DNA of 62,152 nt from Steroidobacteraceae bacterium (GTDB lineage Bacteria; Pseudomonadota; Gammaproteobacteria; Steroidobacterales; Steroidobacteraceae). The stretch covers positions 1-62,152 of the forward strand of contig JANWJS010000003.1 in assembly GCA_025451845.1 (NCBI GenBank). Reading direction: 5' to 3'. Each line of letters begins with the position of its first letter. Within the stretch, counting starts at the first letter, position 1. Below the pieces are notes generated by a model. That model saw only the letters and a list, made by a program, of their open reading frames with translations, was not told the DNA's origin and did no database searches. The position numbers were made by a program, and so were the translations under genes. This document shows positions 55,389 to 62,152 of this stretch, piece by piece.

Positions 55389-56670
55389 ACGCGTTCTCAT
55401 CATTGTCCAGAACCTGCCCGTGCCTTTCGACAGGCGCGTGTGGCAGGAAGCGACGGCGCTCAAGGCAAACGGGTATGAAGTCGCGGTGATCTGCCCGGCG
55501 GCGCGCGAGTACACGGCGCGCTACGAGTGCCTGCAGGGCATCCACATTTACCGGCACCCGCTGCCGCTCGAGGCCAAGGGCCCGTTGGGCTACCTGCTGG
55601 AATACACCTCCTCTCTCTTCTGGGAGCTCCTGCTCTCGCTGAGGGTGCTGCGGCGCCATGGCTTCGATGTGATCCACGCCTGCAATCCGCCCGACAACAT
55701 CTTTCTCGTCGGCGGCCTCTACAAGGTGCTCGCCGGCAAGCGCTTCCTCTTCGACCATCACGACATCAATCCGGAGCTCTACGAGGCCAAGTTCGGCCGC
55801 CGTGGCTTCTTCTACTGGCTGGTGCGCTTCTCGGAGCTGCTGACGTTCCTGGCGGCGGATGTCTCCATCGCCACCAACGAGAGCTACCGGCGGATCGCGC
55901 TCGAGCGCGGGCACATGCCGGCGGAGAAGGTGTTCGTGGTGCGCTCGGGCCCGAGCCTCGAGCGCATGAAGATCCTGCCGCCGGTACCGCAATGGAAGCG
56001 CGGGCGCAAGTATCTCGTGGGCTACGTCGGCGTCATGGGCGCGCAGGAGGGAATCCCTTACCTCCTGGAGGCGGCACGGCACATCGTGCGCGACCTGGGC
56101 CGGGAGGATGTGCAGTTCGTGCTGGCTGGCGGAGGACCTGCGCTCGAGGAGATGCGCCGACTGACTTCGCAGATGCAGCTCGGCGCCTACGTCGAGTTCC
56201 TGGGCCGCGTGCCCGACCAGACGCTGCTCGAGGTGCTCAACACCGCGGATGTCTGCGTCAACTGCGACGAAGTCAACGCGATGAACGACAAGTCCACCAT
56301 GAACAAGATCATGGAGTACATGGCGCTGGCCAAGCCCATCGTGCAATTCGAGCTCACGGAAGGCCGCTTTTCCGCGCGCGACGCCTCGCTCTATGCACGG
56401 CCGAACGATGCCTGCGACTTCGCGAGCAAGATCGTGACGCTCCTCGAGGACCCGGCACGGCGGGAGCGGATGGGGCAGTTCGGACGGGACCGGGTGGAGC
56501 GTCACCTGGCGTGGAATTACGAGGCGCCCAAGCTCCTCGGCGCCTACGAAGCACTGTTCGCGGGAATCAAAGGGCCGGCGAGTGCGGCCGCAGGATCCGC
56601 AGCCGAGACTCGAGCCGGGTATCCCCGCGAATATGGCCCGCAAAGACCACGGTCGTCGCCGGAGCCTTGA
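55360..56670 (+). CDS. Glycosyltransferase family 4
   Basis: 436 residues, GT-B fold: RRVLIIVQNLPVPFDRRVWQ start (capsule/EPS GT4 type), DHHDINPELYEAKFG, then GYVGVMGAQEGIPYLLEA, FVLAGGGPALEEM and the donor region CDEVNAMNDKSTMNKIMEYM. ATG at 55360 overlaps the algD-type gene, so the pair is coupled. The final 35 residues are of low complexity and overlap the heparinase-family gene on the other strand by 104 bp. Confidence 0.9.
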   Translation: MPITPASVGRRVLIIVQNLPVPFDRRVWQEATALKANGYEVAVICPAAREYTARYECLQGIHIYRHPLPLEAKGPLGYLLEYTSSLFWELLLSLRVLRRHGFDVIHACNPPDNIFLVGGLYKVLAGKRFLFDHHDINPELYEAKFGRRGFFYWLVRFSELLTFLAADVSIATNESYRRIALERGHMPAEKVFVVRSGPSLERMKILPPVPQWKRGRKYLVGYVGVMGAQEGIPYLLEAARHIVRDLGREDVQFVLAGGGPALEEMRRLTSQMQLGAYVEFLGRVPDQTLLEVLNTADVCVNCDEVNAMNDKSTMNKIMEYMALAKPIVQFELTEGRFSARDASLYARPNDACDFASKIVTLLEDPARRERMGQFGRDRVERHLAWNYEAPKLLGAYEALFAGIKGPASAAAGSAAETRAGYPREYGPQRPRSSPEP

Positions 56671-58630
56671 GATCGAAGCCGCTCGAGACCCAGCCGAGCG
56701 GCCGCTCGCCCTTGCCCTTGGGATCGCGGCCGCTCACGAGGGTCACGGAGAGGCTCTCGGGAGGCTCGAGCTCCAGACGTATGCCATCGCGCTCGGCCGT
56801 GACACGTCCATTTTCGCAGGTAACCTGACACTGCGGCGCGAAATGCCAGAAGATCTCGGCCGCGTGCGCCGCGGAGCAGAGCAGCTCGTCACGTACTGCG
56901 AGCACCGCTGCCGGGGTGTCATAGCGCCAGGTCCGCCGATGCACCACGGGATCAGCGAGACGCTGATAGCCATTGTGATGCGCAACCAGCACCTGCAGGC
57001 CGCGTGAGCATTCGAACTCATCCACGGTCGCCGCGGCGTGCCGCAGCCAGAGGAAGGCACCTGCGAAGACCGACTGGTCTTCGCCATCCACCATGACCGT
57101 GTTGTGGGCGGAGGTGCCGCGGAAGTACCGGCGCCACACGCGCTCCGTGTGATACGCGAAGGTGCCGGAGTCGACGAGGAACGGCTTGCCGCCGACCGTC
57201 AGTGTGAATGCGAGCGCATCGGCATGCCCATGCGCGGCGATGGAGAGATACCCGAGCGCCCCCGCGTCGGCGACGATTCTGACTTCCTCGGGACTCTCGA
57301 ACTCGTCCCCGAGAATGTAGTAGCCCGCACGCGGGAACGAGCGGCGCACGGGCAGCCACGCGCTCGAGCCGGCAAGCGCCGCAAAACGGGCAGCGGCGTC
57401 ATCGCCCAGCAGCCAACGCGTCTTGTCGTCGAGCTCGCCGGCTTTGTGGCGAAACTCCGGACGGGCGAAGAGCACGGCGCCGCTTGCGAGCAACGATCGA
57501 TAAACACCTGGCCAGGACTCGCCGGCCGGCACGAGGCGGGCAAGTACGCCCTGATCCGCATCGCCGATCGCAGGCACGCCGCCGCTTACATCCATGATGC
57601 TCGCCAGGAAATCCAGCATCGACTCGAGCGCGCCCCAGTAGCGGACATCAAAGCCGCAGCCATTGGCCCGGGCGAAGAGCCCGGCGATGAGCAGCATGTC
57701 GGCCACGGAGTGGTGGTACCAGACCGCCTGCTCTCTATTCACGCCGTCCTCGAAGGTTTGCAGCAGCGCCTCGCGCGCGAGCTCGCTGCGGGACTGGCTG
57801 CGCCAGCGCGCGCTCTCAGGCCAGAGAGGCCAGGTGAGGGAGGCGATGAAGAGCCCGGCCGCCTCGCCCAGGAGGTGATTGTTGGCCGAGGAATGGCGCG
57901 AGAAATGCCGGGCAATGAAGTGGCAATGCCGGTAGATGCCGGCGAGCCAGCGGCGCCGGAACGCCCGCCCTGCCTCGCCCTTGAAGAGCGGCGCCTCATC
58001 GCCGCCGAAGAGCTGCCAGGCGAACGACCAGTTGACGAGCCGGATGGCATGCTCGAGGCTCGCGCACCAGTTGACGCCGCGCGGATAGGGACACGCCTCG
58101 AGCCACGAATCGATCATGACTCTGGCGCCCCGGGCATAGCGCTCATCGGCGCTGAGGTGCCAGGCCTGGGCGAGCGTGACCAACTCGAGGTGGCGGTTGA
58201 TCTCCCAGAGATACTTGATGTCGCCCACGCGCGTCGCATCGCGGTAGTCGATGCCGAAACCGAACTCGAGCGGCGCCTCGACGCCGGTCTTGGGATCTAC
58301 GTTCCACCGCGGCGGGAAGCCGAGCCGGACATCCTCGAGCGCAAACACATCGAAGCGGCCCTCCAGGATCCTGTCAGCCGCGCGCCGGTAGCGCGCCACA
58401 TCGAACCCCTGTGGGAGCGGCAACACCCAGGGACGGCCGGAGGCTCCACTGGGCTGCGACGGCCGCGCGAGGCCGATGCCGGCGCGCTCGGCGTCTTCCT
58501 GTACTTTGCGTCGCAGCCTGAAGCCGACTTCGCGTGGGCTCATGGCGCGCAGGCGGCTCAGAGTCCATTGCAGCCGGCCCTGTGGCTGGGGCGCAGAACT
58601 CCCGCCGATGTCATCTCGCGTGGCAGCCAT
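56567..58630 (-). CDS. Heparinase II/III (alginate-lyase-like) family protein
   Basis: 687 residues: an alpha/alpha-toroid N-half with SSANNHLLGEAAGLFIASL and VWYHHSVADMLLIAG, and a beta-sandwich C-half with AAHGHADALAFTLTVGG and RGTSAHNTVMVDGEDQS, carrying the usual Asn/His/Tyr lyase residues. Such proteins often sit in exopolysaccharide loci and trim or degrade uronic-acid polymers. No signal peptide is obvious. Convergent with the GT4, overlapping it tail to tail. Confidence 0.87.
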   Translation of the reverse strand: MAATRDDIGGSSAPQPQGRLQWTLSRLRAMSPREVGFRLRRKVQEDAERAGIGLARPSQPSGASGRPWVLPLPQGFDVARYRRAADRILEGRFDVFALEDVRLGFPPRWNVDPKTGVEAPLEFGFGIDYRDATRVGDIKYLWEINRHLELVTLAQAWHLSADERYARGARVMIDSWLEACPYPRGVNWCASLEHAIRLVNWSFAWQLFGGDEAPLFKGEAGRAFRRRWLAGIYRHCHFIARHFSRHSSANNHLLGEAAGLFIASLTWPLWPESARWRSQSRSELAREALLQTFEDGVNREQAVWYHHSVADMLLIAGLFARANGCGFDVRYWGALESMLDFLASIMDVSGGVPAIGDADQGVLARLVPAGESWPGVYRSLLASGAVLFARPEFRHKAGELDDKTRWLLGDDAAARFAALAGSSAWLPVRRSFPRAGYYILGDEFESPEEVRIVADAGALGYLSIAAHGHADALAFTLTVGGKPFLVDSGTFAYHTERVWRRYFRGTSAHNTVMVDGEDQSVFAGAFLWLRHAAATVDEFECSRGLQVLVAHHNGYQRLADPVVHRRTWRYDTPAAVLAVRDELLCSAAHAAEIFWHFAPQCQVTCENGRVTAERDGIRLELEPPESLSVTLVSGRDPKGKGERPLGWVSSGFDLKAPATTVVFAGHIRGDTRLESRLRILRPHSPAL

Positions 58631-58655
58631 CGCGAAATAACGGTCCGGCGATGGC

Positions 58656-59438
58656 TCAGGTTCCGCCGCCGGACCGCGCGGCCGACTTACCGAAAAACGC
58701 CTGGGCGGCGGCCGCGAACTCAGGCGAGCGCAGGCGCGCGGCGAACTCGCGCAACTCCTCCTGCATGCGTGCTGACACGTCGGCGCTCTCGCCGGCGCGC
58801 ATCAGGCGCTTGGTGAGGCGCACCGCTCCGGGGGGCTGGCGGGCGGCTGCGGCGGCAAGAGCCCGCGCCTCCTCCCGCAGCGCCTCATCGTCGACCACGC
58901 GGTTGACGAGTCCCCACTGCCGGGCGGTCATGGCATCGACCGGCTCACCGAGGAAGAACATTTCCGCTGCGCGCTGATGCCCGAGGAGACGCGGCAGCAG
59001 CATGGTGCTGGCCGCTTCCGGGACGACTCCGAGCTGCACGAAGGGAGTAATGAGGCGGGTGCTGCGCGCCGCAGCAAGAACTAAATCGCAGTGAAGCAGC
59101 AGCGTGACGCCGATTCCGACGGTGGGGCCGTGAACGGCGGCGATGAGGATCTTGCTGAATCCGCTCAGTGCGCGCAGGAAGCGCGAGATCACGTGATCGG
59201 CGCCGATGACCTCGGGAACACTGAGAAAGTCCTTGAGATCGTTACCCCCGGTGAAGCAGGCGCCTTCGCCGCACAACAGCATCACGCGTATTTGATCGTC
59301 CGCTTCTGCGTTGGCGAATGCGGCGATCAAGGCCTCATACATAGTTGACGTGAGTGCATTCCGCTTATCGGGGCGATTCAGACGCACTTCGCAGATGTGC
59401 TCCCGGTGCGTGACCAGGACGAGATCGGACGCACTCAT
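58656..59438 (-). CDS. Enoyl-CoA hydratase/isomerase family protein
   Basis: 260 residues, crotonase fold: VRLNRPDKRNALTSTMYEAL, CGEGACFTGGNDLKDF (oxyanion hole), HGPTVGIGVTLLLHCDLVLA, FVQLGVVPEAASTMLLPRLL and GLVNRVV. One of the two hydratase Glu positions is Glu in VVPEAAS; the other is less clear, so isomerase or another crotonase activity is possible. ATG at 59438; its promoter region shares the palindrome at 59472-59486 with the divergent regulator. Confidence 0.9.
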   Translation of the reverse strand: MSASDLVLVTHREHICEVRLNRPDKRNALTSTMYEALIAAFANAEADDQIRVMLLCGEGACFTGGNDLKDFLSVPEVIGADHVISRFLRALSGFSKILIAAVHGPTVGIGVTLLLHCDLVLAAARSTRLITPFVQLGVVPEAASTMLLPRLLGHQRAAEMFFLGEPVDAMTARQWGLVNRVVDDEALREEARALAAAAARQPPGAVRLTKRLMRAGESADVSARMQEELREFAARLRSPEFAAAAQAFFGKSAARSGGGT

Positions 59439-59471
59439 GCACGGACTCTGGCTTGTCGCCAGCTCGGAATA

Positions 59472-59486
59472 GTCATATTATATGAC
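59472..59486. promoter_or_regulatory. Palindromic candidate operator of the GntR regulator
   Basis: GTCATATTATATGAC, a perfect 15-bp palindrome with a one-base centre. It contains TATAAT on minus (59482-59477, for the hydratase gene) and TATTAT on plus (59476-59481), so binding here would block both divergent promoters. The arms are like those of FadR/GntR-family sites. Confidence 0.65.
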
Positions 59487-59532
59487 CTCAAAACGCCGTT
59501 CCTCGGCGCATCATAGCGGGGTCTGCGGCCCC

Positions 59533-60333
59533 ATGACCGCACAAGCGCACTATCGTTCCATTCGCCAACCGATGCCGCGGCCCATGCCGCGTCTCAGCCG
59601 CCTCGCGCTCGAGCGCGCGACGTCCAGCCACGATCAAATCGCCGCCATCCTCGGCACGGAGCTGCTCAAGGGCCTCTACACCCCCGGCAGCAACATGCCC
59701 GCGGAACCGGAGCTGATCGCGCGCTTCCAGATCTCGCGTACGGTGATGCGCGAGGTGATGAAGACGCTCGCGGCCAAAGGTTTCGTGGTCGCGAAGACGA
59801 AGGTCGGGACGCGCGTACGCGACCCAGTCTACTGGAACTACTTCGATGCCGACGTGCTCGCCTGGCGCGTGCGGCTCGGGCTCGATGACGAGTTCATGAA
59901 GAGCCTGACCGAGGTCCGCCGCTCGCTCGAGCCCGCCGCGGCGGCACTCGCCGCCCAACGCCGCTCCCCTACCGACATCGCACACTTGCGGGAATGCGTG
60001 CGGCAGATGGCGCGCGCCGATCACACGCGCCAGAGTTTCGCCGAGGCGGACCTGGATTTTCATTTGGCCATCGGCAGCGCCTCCGGTAACCCGCTCATGC
60101 GCTCGATGGCCAGCGTCATCGAAACGGCGCTGGTCGCCTCGTTCGCACACAGCTCGCCGGTCGACGATCCAGCGGACCACGAGGCAACCGTCAACGGCCA
60201 CGCTGCCATCGTCGATGCCATCGAGGCCGGCGAGGAGCAGGCCGCGGCAGCGGCCATCCTGAAAGTGATCGACATCGGGGTGAACCGGATCGACGTCACC
60301 CGCAAGAAACAACGAGGACCCCAGAAGAAATGA
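59533..60333 (+). CDS. FadR-type (GntR/FCD) transcriptional regulator
   Basis: 266 residues. Winged helix [20 protein letters not shown] with the usual GntR recognition helix, then a C-terminal FCD ligand domain ([36 protein letters not shown] with metal-binding Asp/His). FCD regulators respond to sugar acids or fatty acids. Start taken as ATG 59533; an ATG at 59482 lies inside the operator and is unlikely. Stop overlaps the dehydratase start (ATGA). Confidence 0.88.
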   Translation: MTAQAHYRSIRQPMPRPMPRLSRLALERATSSHDQIAAILGTELLKGLYTPGSNMPAEPELIARFQISRTVMREVMKTLAAKGFVVAKTKVGTRVRDPVYWNYFDADVLAWRVRLGLDDEFMKSLTEVRRSLEPAAAALAAQRRSPTDIAHLRECVRQMARADHTRQSFAEADLDFHLAIGSASGNPLMRSMASVIETALVASFAHSSPVDDPADHEATVNGHAAIVDAIEAGEEQAAAAAILKVIDIGVNRIDVTRKKQRGPQKK

Positions 60334-62152
60334 GCGCCTCCAACGGCCAGGGGAATGACAAGAGCGGCGGCGGACGCCGCCTGCGCTCGCGCGCCTGGTT
60401 CGACAATCCGGCCAATCCCGACATGACGGCGCTCTATCTGGAGCGCTACTTGAACTACGGCATGACGCTCGAGGAGCTGCAGTCGGGCAAACCCATCATC
60501 GGCATCGCCCAGACGGGCTCGGACCTCTCACCCTGCAACCGCCATCACATCGTGCTGGCCGAGCGCGTCGCCGCCGGCATCCGCGCCGCGGGCGGCGTGC
60601 CGATCGAGTTCCCGGTACATCCCATCCAGGAGACGGGCAAGCGTCCGACGGCGAGCCTCGATCGCAATCTCGCCTACCTCGGCCTCGTCGAGGTGTTGTA
60701 CGGCTATCCGCTGGATGGCGTGGTGCTCACCATCGGCTGCGACAAGACGACTCCGGCCTGCCTGATGGCGGCCGCCACGGTCAACATCCCGGCCATCGCG
60801 CTCTCGGTGGGGCCGATGCTGAACGGCTGGCACCGCGGCGAGCGTACCGGCTCCGGCACCATAGTTTGGAAGGCCCGCCAGATGCTCGCGGCGGGCGAAA
60901 TCGACTACCCGGGATTCATCGAGCTGGTCGCTTCCTCCGCGCCGTCCACGGGCTACTGCAACACCATGGGCACGGCGACGACCATGAACTCCCTGACCGA
61001 GGCGCTCGGCATGCAGCTTCCGGGGTCGGGCGCCATCCCGGCCCCCTACCGGGAGCGTGGCCAGGTCGCCTATCTCACGGGCGAGCGCATCGTGCAGATG
61101 GTGCACGAGGACATGCGGCCCTCGGCCATCATGACGCGGGACGCGTTCCTCAACGCAATTGTCGTCAACTCCGCCATCGGCGGCTCCACCAACGCACCCA
61201 TCCACATGGCGGCAATCGCACGCCACATGGGGGTGGAGCTGACACTCGAGGACTGGCAGCAGCACGGCTACCAGGTGCCGCTCCTCGTCAACCTGCAGCC
61301 CGCCGGGGAGTACCTGGGCGAGGACTATCACCGCGCCGGCGGCGTGCCCGTCGTGGTCAACGAGCTGATGAAGCAGGGTCTGATCCGCGAAGGCGCCTTG
61401 ACCGTCAACGGCCGCACGCTCGGTGAGAACTGCCGCGGGCGGGAAATCGTCGACACGGCCGTGATCCGGCCCTTCGCGCAGCCGCTCAAGCCCAACGGCG
61501 GCTTCCTCGTGCTCAAGGGGAACCTCTTCGATTCTGCGATCATGAAAACGAGCGTGGTCTCGGAGGAGTTCCGGCAGCGCTACCTCAGCAATCCGGCCGA
61601 CCCGGAGGCGTTCGAGGGGCGGGCGGTGGTATTCGACGGGCCGGAGGAGTACCACGCCCGCATCGACAACCCGGAGCTCGAGATCGACAGCCAAACGGTG
61701 CTCTGCATGCGCGGCACGGGTCCGATCGGCTATCCGGGGGCCGCGGAGGTGGTCAACATGCGTCCGCCGGCCTACCTCATCAAACAGGGGATCACTTCCC
61801 TCCCCTGCGTCGGCGACGGGCGCCAGTCAGGTACCTCTGGATCGCCGTCCATTCTCAATGCCTCGCCGGAGGCTGCGGCCGGAGGCGGACTAGCCATCCT
61901 CAAAACCGGTGACCGCATCCGCGTGGACCTGCGCAAGCGGACGGTCAACGTGCTGGTGCCGGAAGCGGAGCTCGCCTCAAGGCACAAGGCCCTGGAGGCG
62001 GCAAAGGGCTATCCATTCCCACCCTCGCAGACGCCGTGGCAGGAGATCCAGCGGGGCATGGTGGACCAGCTGGCCGATGGCATGGTGCTGAAGCCGGCGG
62101 TGAAGTATCAGAAGATCGACGAGAAATTCGGGGTGCCGCGGGACAATCACTA
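60330..62152 (+). CDS. IlvD/Edd-family sugar-acid dehydratase (stop codon just beyond window)
   Basis: 607 residues before the window ends inside what is probably the stop codon (final bases TA). Fe-S dehydratase family: [55 protein letters not shown] and the late [16 protein letters not shown]. The C-terminus VPRDNH resembles the ends of xylonate/arabonate dehydratases rather than IlvD itself. Coupled to the FCD regulator; probably acts in sugar-acid catabolism and is controlled by it. Confidence 0.88.
   Translation, partial: MSASNGQGNDKSGGGRRLRSRAWFDNPANPDMTALYLERYLNYGMTLEELQSGKPIIGIAQTGSDLSPCNRHHIVLAERVAAGIRAAGGVPIEFPVHPIQETGKRPTASLDRNLAYLGLVEVLYGYPLDGVVLTIGCDKTTPACLMAAATVNIPAIALSVGPMLNGWHRGERTGSGTIVWKARQMLAAGEIDYPGFIELVASSAPSTGYCNTMGTATTMNSLTEALGMQLPGSGAIPAPYRERGQVAYLTGERIVQMVHEDMRPSAIMTRDAFLNAIVVNSAIGGSTNAPIHMAAIARHMGVELTLEDWQQHGYQVPLLVNLQPAGEYLGEDYHRAGGVPVVVNELMKQGLIREGALTVNGRTLGENCRGREIVDTAVIRPFAQPLKPNGGFLVLKGNLFDSAIMKTSVVSEEFRQRYLSNPADPEAFEGRAVVFDGPEEYHARIDNPELEIDSQTVLCMRGTGPIGYPGAAEVVNMRPPAYLIKQGITSLPCVGDGRQSGTSGSPSILNASPEAAAGGGLAILKTGDRIRVDLRKRTVNVLVPEAELASRHKALEAAKGYPFPPSQTPWQEIQRGMVDQLADGMVLKPAVKYQKIDEKFGVPRDNH

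Overview
The window is high-GC DNA from a gammaproteobacterium. It carries the usual rimP-nusA-infB-rbfA-truB-rpsO-pnp block. The DksA has only one zinc-site cysteine and a long Lys/Ala-rich N-terminus, which recalls Xanthomonadales/Nevskiales/Steroidobacterales-type lineages; that placement is inference. I found no rRNA, tRNA, CRISPR array, insertion sequence or prophage gene.

Layout. 1-2.9 kb: start of smc (minus, cut by the window edge), queF, dksA and gluQRS. 2.9-11.9 kb: the translation/RNA-processing block on the minus strand, interrupted by a small lipoprotein gene on plus. The leader of rimP has a promoter and two stacked intrinsic terminators. A diverged ~140-bp repeat sits both in front of gluQRS and between rbfA and truB. 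12-16.6 kb: hutI-hslR, sdaA, a GGDEF protein and csrA. 16.7-21.2 kb: a minus-strand cluster of lasso-peptide-type maturation enzymes (B protein, then asparagine-synthetase-like cyclase), followed by an ECF sigma factor and a FecR-like anti-sigma factor. No convincing precursor peptide gene was found. 21.2-24.3 kb: pqiABC. 24.4-29 kb: an MFS exporter, an OPT transporter and mtnA. 29-32.8 kb: an ABC exporter with its DesK/DesR-like two-component system, preceded by a perfect 20-bp palindrome.

32.8-38.2 kb: a toxin-antitoxin-like pair with an apparently leaderless promoter, a DUF899 protein, a response-regulator remnant and an orphan RND pump. 38.2-43.3 kb: a probable operon of secreted lipase-like lipoprotein, OmpW, DUF2946 protein and TonB receptor. 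43.4-46 kb: an E1-like enzyme fused to rhodanese, a MoaD-type ubiquitin-fold protein ending in GG, and a four-Asp-box beta-propeller. 46.2-52.9 kb: a minus-strand envelope-lipid locus (YkoP-like protein, AI-2E-family membrane protein, GT2, GGR-type reductase, CFA-type methyltransferase, GT4). 53.1-58.6 kb: FluC, then algD-type dehydrogenase plus a GT4, meeting a heparinase/alginate-lyase-family gene tail to tail. 58.7-62.2 kb: an enoyl-CoA hydratase, and a GntR/FCD regulator coupled to an IlvD/Edd sugar-acid dehydratase, with a palindromic operator between them.

Strongest candidates for something new are the precursor-less lasso-type cluster under its own sigma/anti-sigma pair, the repeat that supplies a ribosome-binding site and start codon to gluQRS, the E1/ubiquitin-fold/propeller operon, and the lipid-modification locus. 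All functions are inferred from recognised families and motifs; no database search was possible.
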